A stretch of 17,327 nt of DNA from an uncultured Candidatus Saccharibacteria bacterium. Its GTDB lineage: Bacteria > Patescibacteriota > Saccharimonadia > Saccharimonadales > Saccharimonadaceae. How positions within the stretch are numbered: position 1 is the stretch's first letter; each line of letters starts with the position of its first letter. Of the stretch, positions 6,007 through 12,556 are shown piece after piece. The stretch lies in assembly GCA_945916045.1 (NCBI GenBank), contig CAMEGH010000004.1, positions 1 to 17,327 of the forward strand, given 5' to 3'. The position numbers and the translations under genes are program-made. The notes below the pieces were generated by a model that was not told the DNA's origin, did no database searches, and worked only from the letters and a program-made list of their open reading frames with translations.

Positions 6007-6021
6007 CTATATTTGTAATTT

Positions 6022-6273
6022 ATGGCGAGTCAAAAGGAAGTAATCAAAATGGTTGGCAAGGTAGTCGAAGCACTGCCTGGCACTAAATTTAAGGTGGAAC
6101 TTGAGAACGGCCATACAATTATCGCCCACATCAGCGGAAAGATGCGAAAGCACTACATTCGCTTGGTGCCGGGAGATAAGGTGGAAGTGGAGATGACCCC
6201 GTACGATCTTACGCAGGGAAGAATCCGATTCCGCCTCAAAGACGAGCGTCCGTCACGTACTGGCGCAAAATAA
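6022..6273 (+). CDS. infA: Translation initiation factor IF-1
   Basis: IF-1 binds the A site of the small subunit and works with IF-2 and IF-3 in start selection. The 83 residues follow the family from the start: MASQKEVIKMVGKVVEALPG, the OB-fold core FKVELENGHTIIAHISGKMR, KHYIRLVPGDKVEVEMTPYD and LTQGRIRFR. The C-terminus is about ten residues longer than the usual 72-aa form (ends KDERPSRTGAK). The match at the N-terminus fixes the ATG at 6022, although no SD precedes it and the predicted leader is only about 9 nt. It heads the second ribosomal unit. Confidence 0.97.
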   Translation: MASQKEVIKMVGKVVEALPGTKFKVELENGHTIIAHISGKMRKHYIRLVPGDKVEVEMTPYDLTQGRIRFRLKDERPSRTGAK

Positions 6274-6316
6274 CAAATTTTAACTGGGTTTTACCCAAGG
6301 GAGTTTAATTTCGCTC

Positions 6317-6433
6317 ATGAAAGTTCGTGCGAGTGTAAAGAAAATTAGTCCCGATGACCAGTTAGTGCGCCGAAAAGGCCGCTTGCGCGTTATCAACAAG
6401 AAAAAACCTAAGAATAAGCAAAGGCAGGGTTAA
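6317..6433 (+). CDS. rpmJ: 50S ribosomal protein L36 (bL36), zinc-ligand-free form
   Basis: L36 is the smallest large-subunit protein. The 38-residue product starts MKVRASVKKI and ends PKNKQRQG, exactly the family frame and the same length as E. coli L36. The zinc ligands of the standard form (Cys11, Cys14, Cys27, His33) are replaced by Ser, Asp, Asn and Asn. It is therefore a C-minus type that should fold without zinc. The SD GGGAG (6299-6303) is 13 nt from the ATG, rather far. A 5-bp hairpin (TGGGT/ACCCA) lies between infA and this gene. rpsM starts 2 bp after the stop. The gene is too short for many gene finders. Confidence 0.95.
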   Translation: MKVRASVKKISPDDQLVRRKGRLRVINKKKPKNKQRQG

Positions 6434-6435
6434 GC

Positions 6436-6822
6436 ATGGCTCGAATTTCTGGGGTAGTAATACCTTCTGAAAAGCAAGTGCACGTGGCTCTCACCTATAT
6501 TTATGGTGTTGGTCCGAAGTTTGCACGAGACATCCTTGCGGCGGCAAAAGTTGAGCCGACCACTCGGGTGAAAGATCTCACCGAGGCTGAAGAACAAAAG
6601 ATTCGCGAAATCATCGATAATGATTACACGACCGAAGGCGACCTTCAGCGCTTGGTAACTAATAACATTAAGCGCTTGAAGGAAGTGAATGCGTACCGTG
6701 GCTTGCGCCACAAGGCAGGATTGCCAACACGCGGTCAACGTACCCGTACGAACGCACGAACTCGTAAGGGACGAGCAGTCGCAGTAGGCGGCTCACAACC
6801 TAAAGCAGCAAGTAAGACCTAA
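6436..6822 (+). CDS. rpsM: 30S ribosomal protein S13 (uS13)
   Basis: S13 sits in the head of the small subunit and bridges to the large subunit and the P-site tRNA. The 128-aa protein starts MARISGVVIPSEKQVHVALTY, includes the helix-two-turns-helix region (IYGVGPKFARDILAAAKVEP), and has the signature YRGLRHKAGLPTRGQRTRTNARTRKG. It ends in a short KPAASKT-like tail (QPKAASKT). SD-like GGCAGGG lies in the end of rpmJ. It precedes rpsK in the usual alpha-operon order. Confidence 0.98.
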   Translation: MARISGVVIPSEKQVHVALTYIYGVGPKFARDILAAAKVEPTTRVKDLTEAEEQKIREIIDNDYTTEGDLQRLVTNNIKRLKEVNAYRGLRHKAGLPTRGQRTRTNARTRKGRAVAVGGSQPKAASKT

Positions 6823-6840
6823 AGAAAGGAACGAGAGACA

Positions 6841-7230
6841 ATGGCTGAAAAAACTACAGCACGTAAGAAGCAACGTCGATCAGTTCCTGCTGGTCAGTTG
6901 CACATTCAATCAACATTTAACAACACGATCGTAACGTTTACCGACAAAAAAGGTAACGCTTTGGCTGCGGCCAGCGCTGGTGCGTGTGGCTTCCGTGGAA
7001 GCAAAAAAGGCACCGCCTATGCTGCACAAGTTGCTGCAGAAAAAGCTGCTGAAACGGTAAAGAACCTTCACGGCATGGCAAGTGTTGACGTTTTCGTCAA
7101 AGGTATCGGCCTTGGGCGTGACGCAGCAATCCGCGCAATGAGCGGTCTTGAGATCACTGTTGATAGCATTAAAGATGTGACAGGCGTACCACACGGTGGC
7201 GTTCGTCCTAAACGACAAAGGAGGGGCTAG
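6841..7230 (+). CDS. rpsK: 30S ribosomal protein S11 (uS11)
   Basis: S11 lies on the platform of the small subunit near the mRNA exit and the Shine-Dalgarno helix. The 129 residues show a basic tail (TTARKKQRRSVPAGQLHIQS), then TFNNTIVTFTDKKGNALAAASAGACGFRGSKKGT and the family ending VTGVPHGGVRPKRQRRG. The SD AAAGGA is about 12 nt upstream of the ATG. Its last codons supply the strong SD (AGGAGG) for rpsD, three bases downstream. Confidence 0.98.
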   Translation: MAEKTTARKKQRRSVPAGQLHIQSTFNNTIVTFTDKKGNALAAASAGACGFRGSKKGTAYAAQVAAEKAAETVKNLHGMASVDVFVKGIGLGRDAAIRAMSGLEITVDSIKDVTGVPHGGVRPKRQRRG

Positions 7231-7233
7231 GAC

Positions 7234-7851
7234 ATGGCACGAGATACTTCTCCAATTGTGAAGCAAAGTCGCCGCGAAGGCTACGCGCTTCACCCGAAAG
7301 CACACAAAGTTATGGCTCGCAAGAGCGGCATCCCTGGGCAGCACGCACACGGTCGCCGTGGCAAGCCAAGTTTGTACCTCACGCAGCTACGTGAAAAGCA
7401 AAAAGTTCGCCGCGCGTATGGTTTGATGGAAAAGCAATTTGCACGTTTGATGCAAGAAGCGTCACGTAAAGAAGGCCTTGCAGGTGAAAACCTCTTGCAA
7501 CTGCTTGAACGACGCCTTGATAATGCCGTGTACCGCGCAGGTTTCGCAACCAGCCGCCGCGCTGCTCGCCAGTTGGTAACCCACGGGCACTTTATGCTCA
7601 ACGGTCGCCGCGTCGACATCCCGTCAATCCGCCTAAAAGCCGGTGACGAAATCGTGGTTCGCCCAAAGAGCACAAAAAGTGGCTACTTTGCGCAAATCGA
7701 CGACGTCGTAAAGAATTCAAGCCAAGGCCCACTCAGCTGGATGAAGTCTGATGCAAAGAAACTTACCATTTCTATCACCGGCAATCCAAAGCGCGAAGAA
7801 GCCGAAGCAGAAATTAATGAACAGCTAATCGTTGAGTACTACTCACGATAA
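7234..7851 (+). CDS. rpsD: 30S ribosomal protein S4 (uS4)
   Basis: S4 starts assembly of the 5' domain of 16S rRNA and in many bacteria represses the alpha operon. The 205-aa product has the usual length. Conserved blocks are QSRREGYALH, GIPGQHAHGRRGKPSLYLTQLREKQKVRRAYG and ENLLQLLERRLDNAVYRAGFA. The S4 RNA-binding domain follows (SRRAARQLVTHGHFMLNGRRVDIPS). The N-terminal zinc-type Cys ligands found in some S4 proteins are absent, as in many bacteria. A full AGGAGG lies just before the ATG. rpoA follows 20 bp later. Confidence 0.98.
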   Translation: MARDTSPIVKQSRREGYALHPKAHKVMARKSGIPGQHAHGRRGKPSLYLTQLREKQKVRRAYGLMEKQFARLMQEASRKEGLAGENLLQLLERRLDNAVYRAGFATSRRAARQLVTHGHFMLNGRRVDIPSIRLKAGDEIVVRPKSTKSGYFAQIDDVVKNSSQGPLSWMKSDAKKLTISITGNPKREEAEAEINEQLIVEYYSR

Positions 7852-7871
7852 GGGTAAGGAGCTAGAAGAAT

Positions 7872-8795
7872 ATGACAAAAGTTATTCATAACCCGGCATT
7901 GGCAAGTGTTGAAGATCTTTCAGCCAACAGCGCAGCGTTTGCGATTGAGCCATTGCACAACGGGTATGGCAACACCCTCGGCAACAGCTTGCGTCGTGTT
8001 TTGCTCTCAAGCATTGAAGGTGCAGCGATTGTATCGTTCAAAATTGAAGGCGCAACGCACGAATTCACAACTGTTGAAGGCGTGAAAGAAGATGTCGTTG
8101 ACATCACACTAAACCTCAAAAACGTGTTGGTAAAAATGCACACCGACGAACCAGTAGAGCTTCGTTTGACGAAGAAAGGCGCTGGGGAAGTAACGGCTGC
8201 AGATATCCAAACAACAGCTGACGTTGAAGTTATCAACCCAGAACAAGTGATTTGTACGATTGATAACCCAAAGACAGAAGTGGTGATGGACATCGTGGTT
8301 GATTCTGGCCGCGGCTACCGCACTATCGACGAAGCAAGCGACACCCGTTTGCACAGCGACCACATTGCGCTTGACGCCGTGTTTAGCCCAGTGCTGCGTG
8401 TACGCTACAAGGTCGAACCAACTCGTGTTGGGCAAGATACCAACCTTGAACGCCTCGACGTTATTGTTGACACCGACGGTTCATTGACTCCACGTGAAGC
8501 GTTTGAAGAAGCAGCAGCGATTTTGGTAAACCAATATACCGCACTTGCTGGCAGCACTACTGTTGAAGCTGCACCTGCACCTGGCCAAGAAGACGCTGAA
8601 GAAGATAGTGAACTCAACACGCCAATCGAAGATCTTAACTTGACGGCGCGCACGGCCAATGCACTTGTGAACAACGAAATTCGCACCGTGCAAGACCTCG
8701 TATCGCTTTCCGAACAAGATCTACGTGAACTAAAGGGCTTTGGATCAAAAGCACTTGACGAAGTAAAAGATAAACTAGCGGAGTTAGAACTGTAA
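7872..8795 (+). CDS. rpoA: DNA-directed RNA polymerase alpha subunit
   Basis: The alpha subunit dimerises to nucleate RNA polymerase assembly and contacts promoters and activators. The 307-aa protein has an N-terminal domain (about 1-230) with the family block FAIEPLHNGYGNTLGNSLRRVLLSS and the VKEDVVDITLNLKNV segment. An acidic linker follows (EAAPAPGQEDAEEDSELN). The C-terminal domain (about 250-307) contains LNLTARTANALVNNEIRTVQ and LRELKGFGSKALDEVKDKL, which binds UP elements. The presence of a full C-terminal domain fits use of A/T-rich upstream DNA at promoters here. The SD is AAGGAG. rplQ begins one base after the stop. Confidence 0.98.
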   Translation: MTKVIHNPALASVEDLSANSAAFAIEPLHNGYGNTLGNSLRRVLLSSIEGAAIVSFKIEGATHEFTTVEGVKEDVVDITLNLKNVLVKMHTDEPVELRLTKKGAGEVTAADIQTTADVEVINPEQVICTIDNPKTEVVMDIVVDSGRGYRTIDEASDTRLHSDHIALDAVFSPVLRVRYKVEPTRVGQDTNLERLDVIVDTDGSLTPREAFEEAAAILVNQYTALAGSTTVEAAPAPGQEDAEEDSELNTPIEDLNLTARTANALVNNEIRTVQDLVSLSEQDLRELKGFGSKALDEVKDKLAELEL

Positions 8796-8796
8796 T

Positions 8797-9183
8797 ATGC
8801 ACCGACATGGATACAAAGGGCGTAAGTTCGGTCGTGAGCGCGACCAACGCCGCGCACTCATGAAGGGCTTGGCAACAAGTCTTGTCGAACACGGCAAGAT
8901 CGAAACCACGTTGCCAAAGGCCAAGGAATTGGTGCGTTACATCGAAAAGCTCATTACTAAAGCGAAAAAGGGTGATTTGGCTAGCCGCCGAATCGTGATT
9001 TCAAAACTTGGCACGCAGGCAGCCGCCTTCAAACTGGTTGACGAAATCGCACCACAGCTTACCAAGCGCAACAGTGGTCACGTTCGGGTTGAACGTACAC
9101 GTTTGCGTGTAGGCGACGGCGCTCAAATGGCTATCATTGAGTTTGTTGACGAACTCAAAGCCGCTCCAAAGGAGGCTAACTAA
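8797..9183 (+). CDS. rplQ: 50S ribosomal protein L17 (bL17)
   Basis: L17 lies near the exit of the peptide tunnel. The 128-aa protein starts MHRHGYKGRKFGRERDQRRA, followed by LMKGLATSLVEHGKIETTLPKAKELVRYIEKLIT, and ends with the typical RVGDGAQMAIIEFVDEL region. The start is one base after the rpoA stop. The TAA stop overlaps the rplM ATG by one base, and the SD for rplM (AAAGGAGG) lies in its final codons. No truA-like gene separates it from rplM. Confidence 0.98.
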   Translation: MHRHGYKGRKFGRERDQRRALMKGLATSLVEHGKIETTLPKAKELVRYIEKLITKAKKGDLASRRIVISKLGTQAAAFKLVDEIAPQLTKRNSGHVRVERTRLRVGDGAQMAIIEFVDELKAAPKEAN

Positions 9184-9620
9184 TGAATCCAAAAACGTTT
9201 TCACAAAAAGCCAGCGATGTAAATCGCGATTGGCACCTGGTTGACGCCAGCGAACTAACGCTTGGCCGCCTTTCAACGGTGATTGCAAACTTGCTCATCG
9301 GCAAAAGCAAGCCAACCTACACCCCACACATCGACAACGGTGACTACGTGGTAGTGATTAACGCCAAAGAAGTGCCAGTAACCGGCGGTAAAGAACTGAA
9401 AAAGATTTACTACCGACACACTGGATTCCCAGGTGGAATCAAAGACGCTCGTTTGGAAGAAGTTCGCGAAAAATTCCCAGAACGAATTATCGAAAATTCG
9501 GTAAAGGGCATGCTTCCAAAGAACAAGCTCCAGGCCGAACGAATGAAGCGCCTTCGTGTGTTTGCCGGCAGCGACCACGCACACGCAGCACAGTCACCAA
9601 AGAAAGTTGAGGTAAAATAG
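9183..9620 (+). CDS. rplM: 50S ribosomal protein L13 (uL13)
   Basis: L13 is an early-assembly large-subunit protein. The 145 residues include VNRDWHLVDASELTLGRLST, GKSKPTYTPHIDNGDYVVVINA, the KIYYRHTGFPGG motif and SVKGMLPKNKLQAERMKRLRVFAG, all diagnostic. Translation is probably coupled to rplQ through TAATG. rpsI follows with a one-base gap, the usual rplM-rpsI pairing, here fused to the alpha operon. Confidence 0.98.
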   Translation: MNPKTFSQKASDVNRDWHLVDASELTLGRLSTVIANLLIGKSKPTYTPHIDNGDYVVVINAKEVPVTGGKELKKIYYRHTGFPGGIKDARLEEVREKFPERIIENSVKGMLPKNKLQAERMKRLRVFAGSDHAHAAQSPKKVEVK

Positions 9621-9621
9621 T

Positions 9622-10020
9622 ATGGCGGAAGCAAAATACTTTTACGGACTCGGCCGACGAAAAAGCGCTACAGCGCGCGCTCGTCTCTACAAAGGTAAGG
9701 GCAGCGTTACGATCAACGACAAGCCAGCGGCAGAGTACCTTTCAGGTAACACTACGCTACTTGCCGAAGTAACCGACCCACTTGCCGTGGTAGGTAAGCA
9801 AAAGGAATACGACATCACTATTCGTGTGAACGGTGGTGGCTTGAGCGGTCAAGTTGACGCAATCAAGCTCGCAATTGCAAAGGCAATCACTGCCGAGCAT
9901 AGCGATCTTCGCCCAACGCTCAAGAAGGCCGACATGCTCAAGCGCGACCCACGCGAAAAAGAACGCAAGAAATACGGTCTTCGTTCTGCTCGTAAGCGCG
10001 AACAGTTCTCGAAGCGTTAA
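9622..10020 (+). CDS. rpsI: 30S ribosomal protein S9 (uS9)
   Basis: S9 reaches with its C-terminal tail to the P-site tRNA. The 132-aa product begins MAEAKYFYGLGRRKSATARA, has INDKPAAEYLSGN, VRVNGGGLSGQVDAIKLAIAKA-type blocks and the family ending KKYGLRSARKREQFSKR, whose terminal SKR contacts tRNA. It ends the infA-rpsI unit and is followed by a strong terminator at 10035-10066. Confidence 0.98.
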   Translation: MAEAKYFYGLGRRKSATARARLYKGKGSVTINDKPAAEYLSGNTTLLAEVTDPLAVVGKQKEYDITIRVNGGGLSGQVDAIKLAIAKAITAEHSDLRPTLKKADMLKRDPREKERKKYGLRSARKREQFSKR

Positions 10021-10034
10021 TCTGCTTCAGAAGC

Positions 10035-10066
10035 AAAAACACTCTGCAGTTTTGCGGAGTGTTTTT
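10035..10066 (+). terminator. Rho-independent terminator after rpsI
   Basis: A 13-bp stem (AAAAACACTCTGC / GCGGAGTGTTTTT, one G.U) with an AGTTTT loop ends in TTTTT. A smaller GCTTC/GAAGC hairpin lies just before it. Confidence 0.93.
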
Positions 10067-10083
10067 GTATGGCGCCGCGCATA

Positions 10084-10112
10084 TTGACTTTTAAACCCAT
10101 TTGCGGTATACT
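10084..10112 (+). promoter_or_regulatory. Consensus promoter of the 10188 gene
   Basis: TTGACT (10084-10089), exactly 17 bp, then TATACT (10107-10112). The predicted start is near 10119. The first bases of the transcript form a hairpin: AGTTTATC (10120-10127) pairs with GGTAAACT (10137-10144). A leader of about 69 nt with a GAGAGGAG SD follows. Confidence 0.85.
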
Positions 10113-10187
10113 ATAGGAGAGTTTATCTGCAGAAAAGGTAAACTAGCCCCTACGATTCGAGGCGTAACAGCCTTGAGAGGAGTTATT

Positions 10188-10568
10188 ATGTCCAGGAAAG
10201 AGCGAATGCAGCAGCCCGCAGAGGTCAATCACGTCGATTTCGACAAGATGCCGCCCGAGCAGTCGGTGCGTATTCGTACAGAAGATGACATGACGTACAT
10301 CGTCACGCCAAAAGAGTTTGACAACCGCTGCGGCGCAAACGGCAACATGTGCCTTGGCGTTCACATCAAAGTGAAGTCCGGTTCGGTCGTGCTGCGAGAA
10401 GAATCTGATAGAATCATCTCGCGCCGCGTCGAAAAAGGTCGTACGTTTCGGATTTACAAATCCGTCGACCAGGATGGCAAAGGTGTGATCGACCACGAAC
10501 CCCAGCGCGTTGTTTCTGTCGAAATCGACGGAAGTTGGGACGGCCTGGCCAAACACGTCAGATTATGA
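10188..10568 (+). CDS. Hypothetical protein, 126 aa
   Basis: I do not recognise this protein. The frame is open from about 10101, but the start at ATG 10188 (MSRKERMQQPAEVNHVDF) is set by the strong SD GAGAGGAG and by the promoter at 10084-10112. It is a soluble, charged protein. Two likely beta-rich parts, MTYIVTPKEFDNRCGANGN and LGVHIKVKSGSVVLREE, are followed by DRIISRRVEKGRTFRIYKS and an ending VSVEIDGSWDGLAKHVRL. Two Cys lie close together (RCGANGNMC), a spacing that could bind metal or form a disulfide. Its own consensus promoter and terminator show it is a single-gene unit with good expression. Confidence 0.75.
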   Translation: MSRKERMQQPAEVNHVDFDKMPPEQSVRIRTEDDMTYIVTPKEFDNRCGANGNMCLGVHIKVKSGSVVLREESDRIISRRVEKGRTFRIYKSVDQDGKGVIDHEPQRVVSVEIDGSWDGLAKHVRL

Positions 10569-10596
10569 CGCAACACTCCAGCGGCATGCCCGCCCA

Positions 10597-10647
10597 AAAA
10601 GCCCGCTCTGTAATTTGCAGCAGCGACGCGCTTCAGGGCGGGCTTTT
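10597..10647 (+). terminator. Rho-independent terminator with a large loop
   Basis: AAAAGCCCGC (10597-10606) pairs with GCGGGCTTTT (10638-10647), a 10-bp perfect stem around a 31-nt loop that contains a smaller GCG/CGC fold. The T-run is four bases. It ends the 10188 gene. Confidence 0.75.
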
Positions 10648-10673
10648 CACTTTACAAACGAACGCGCTATACT
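10645..10673 (+). promoter_or_regulatory. Leaderless promoter of the hydrolase gene
   Basis: TATACT (10668-10673) ends exactly 7 bases before the A of ATG 10680, so the expected transcript start is the start codon. The -35 is weak (TTTCAC, 17 bp upstream) and overlaps the preceding terminator's T-run. Confidence 0.6.
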
Positions 10674-10679
10674 AGTTAT

Positions 10680-11510
10680 ATGGAAAATATCCGCAGCAAA
10701 TTGAACGAGATGGACCTGCCGAGGCTTTTAAATGCCCCGGTGGATATTCGTGTGCGGCGCCCAAAAGTGACGATTGTGATGCTGCACGGCATTGGAAATT
10801 CGGCGGCTGGCTGGGAAATTTTGCGTGATAAAATGCCACTTGATGCGCGTATTATTGCGATTGATTTGCTGGGGTTTGGCAATTCGCCAAAACCAACGAA
10901 CGTGTCGTACAATTTGCGTCTGCAAGCGCGCTCGATTGCGGCAACGTTGCTGCGTATGCGCATCACCACGCGCGTTATTATTGTTGGCCATTCGATGGGC
11001 GCGCTCATTGCCACCGAACTTGCGAAGCGCTACCCAATTTTTATTGGCGGATTGGTGCTGTGTGGCCCGCCAATTTATCGTCCGCACGATGAACTTCCCG
11101 AAATGACCCCGCGCGCCGAACGAATGCTGCGGCGCATTTACACGACCGCCGTCAAAGAATTGCAGCAAAAACCCGACCGTTACATTGCGCTGGCTCGCCG
11201 TGCCACTCGGGTGCATTTGGCGCCAGAAACTTTCAGTATTACCAAAGAAACGGTCGTGCCGTATGTGACCGCGCTGCAAACGGGCATTATGCGCCAGTCA
11301 ACCTTTAGGGATATTCAAAAGCTAAAAATTCCGGTAAAAATTATTTACGGTACGCTTGATCCATTTGTGGTGCCAAAGAATTTTAAATATCTGGCGCGCG
11401 AAAATACTAACATTAGTATTAAATCGATTATCGCTGGGCACGAAGTTCGCCGCGCGTTCGTAAAACCAATCATCGAAGCACTCGATCAGATTTCCGAACA
11501 GATGAAATAA
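10680..11510 (+). CDS. Alpha/beta-hydrolase fold protein
   Basis: A 276-aa serine hydrolase of the alpha/beta fold; its substrate cannot be told from sequence. The oxyanion-hole motif is MLHGIGNS (about 34-41). The nucleophile elbow is GHSMG with Ser105. The acid is probably Asp227 in YGTLDPFV and the base His254 in IAGHEVRR. The segment IAIDLLGFGNSPKP matches the conserved strand-4 region of this family. The lid region (about 135-205) is rich in Arg. No signal peptide is seen, so it is likely cytoplasmic. There is no SD; the message is predicted to be leaderless. trpS follows 17 bp later with its own -10. Esterase, lipase or acyltransferase roles are all possible. Confidence 0.85.
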   Translation: MENIRSKLNEMDLPRLLNAPVDIRVRRPKVTIVMLHGIGNSAAGWEILRDKMPLDARIIAIDLLGFGNSPKPTNVSYNLRLQARSIAATLLRMRITTRVIIVGHSMGALIATELAKRYPIFIGGLVLCGPPIYRPHDELPEMTPRAERMLRRIYTTAVKELQQKPDRYIALARRATRVHLAPETFSITKETVVPYVTALQTGIMRQSTFRDIQKLKIPVKIIYGTLDPFVVPKNFKYLARENTNISIKSIIAGHEVRRAFVKPIIEALDQISEQMK

Positions 11511-11519
11511 TGGTATAAT
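11511..11519 (+). promoter_or_regulatory. Extended -10 promoter of trpS, nearly leaderless
   Basis: TGG TATAAT (11511-11519) begins one base after the hydrolase stop codon. The predicted start near 11526 is 2 nt before ATG 11528. There is no SD and no good -35. Confidence 0.65.
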
Positions 11520-11527
11520 AGAGTAAT

Positions 11528-12556
11528 ATGACAAAACAAGTAATCTTAACGGGCGTGCGCGCCAACGAAGAGCCGACCCTCGGGAATTTTTTGGGCGCAT
11601 TTGTGCCGATGGTCGACATGCAAAAAAAGTACGCCGGCCAGTACCAAATCAACATGTTCGTGCCGGATTTGCATAGCTTTACCACGCCAATCGATCACGG
11701 TTCACTCTACGAAAAGACCTTGCACAACTTAAAATATTTTGTGGCCGCCGGACTTGATTTGAACGACCCGGACACGTTTTTGTACCGCCAAAGCTACATT
11801 CCAGCGCACAGCGAAATGACCTGGATTTTAGACTGCTTTACCTATGTAGGTGAAATGCAGCGCATGACGCAGTTTAAAGATAAATCGGCCGAGCATTCTG
11901 CCAGCGTAACGATGGGGTTGATGAACTATCCAGTGTTGATGGCAGCAGATATTTTGCTCTACAACGCAGCGTACGTGCCAGTGGGCGAAGATCAATTCCA
12001 GCATCTGGAGATCACTCGCGACATTGCGACGCGTATCAATAATAAATTTGGCGAAATCTTTACTGTGCCGCACGCCACTGCCGAACAAACGAAATTTATT
12101 CAGCGTGATAATGGCCTGCGTATTCGTAGCCTTACGCACCCAGAAAAGAAGATGAGTAAGAGTTCGCCAGAAGAAAAATCGAAGATTAGCCTAAATGATG
12201 ACCCGGCAAAAGCGCGCAAGAAAATCATGAGCGCCACCACCGATAATGTTGGCGTGGTAAATTTTAGTTGGCAAACACAGCCGGGCATTACCAGCTTGCT
12301 ACAAATGCTCAGTTTGCTTTCTGGCACGCCGCAAGCAGAAGTTAACGAACAGTGGGTTGGTACTGAACGTTACGGCGATTTCAAAAAAGCCGTTGCCGAT
12401 GAAGTAGAGCGCTTTTTGACTGACTTCCAGACGCGTTATAACGCTATTTCTGATGAAGAACTGCTCGCAAAACTGCAAGATTCTGAAGCCAAGATGGCTA
12501 AAACCGCCAACGAAACGTTGCTTCGTGTGCAAAAAGCCGTAGGATTGCGCCGATAA
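11528..12556 (+). CDS. trpS: Tryptophanyl-tRNA synthetase
   Basis: A class I aminoacyl-tRNA synthetase charging tRNA-Trp. The 342-aa length is typical. It starts TKQVILTGVRANEEPTLGNF, where PTLGNFLGA stands for the HIGH motif (about 16-24). YPVLMAADILLY and VGEDQFQHLEITRDIA are the family blocks for tryptophan and ATP binding. KMSKS is perfect at 208-212 (PEKKMSKSSPEEKS). The C-terminal helices contact tRNA. No SD is present; the start at 11528 is two bases after the predicted transcript start. The TAA stop overlaps the next ATG (TAATG), linking it to the rluA-like gene. Confidence 0.96.
   Translation: MTKQVILTGVRANEEPTLGNFLGAFVPMVDMQKKYAGQYQINMFVPDLHSFTTPIDHGSLYEKTLHNLKYFVAAGLDLNDPDTFLYRQSYIPAHSEMTWILDCFTYVGEMQRMTQFKDKSAEHSASVTMGLMNYPVLMAADILLYNAAYVPVGEDQFQHLEITRDIATRINNKFGEIFTVPHATAEQTKFIQRDNGLRIRSLTHPEKKMSKSSPEEKSKISLNDDPAKARKKIMSATTDNVGVVNFSWQTQPGITSLLQMLSLLSGTPQAEVNEQWVGTERYGDFKKAVADEVERFLTDFQTRYNAISDEELLAKLQDSEAKMAKTANETLLRVQKAVGLRR

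Noticed and set aside
6285..6297. Hairpin TGGGT/ACCCA between infA and rpmJ as a terminator
   Set aside because: The stem is only 5 bp and no T-run follows. Terminating here would cut the ribosomal unit.
7234..7330. Loss of zinc Cys in S4 as a novelty
   Set aside because: Many bacterial S4 proteins lack these Cys residues, so it adds little beyond the L36 observation.
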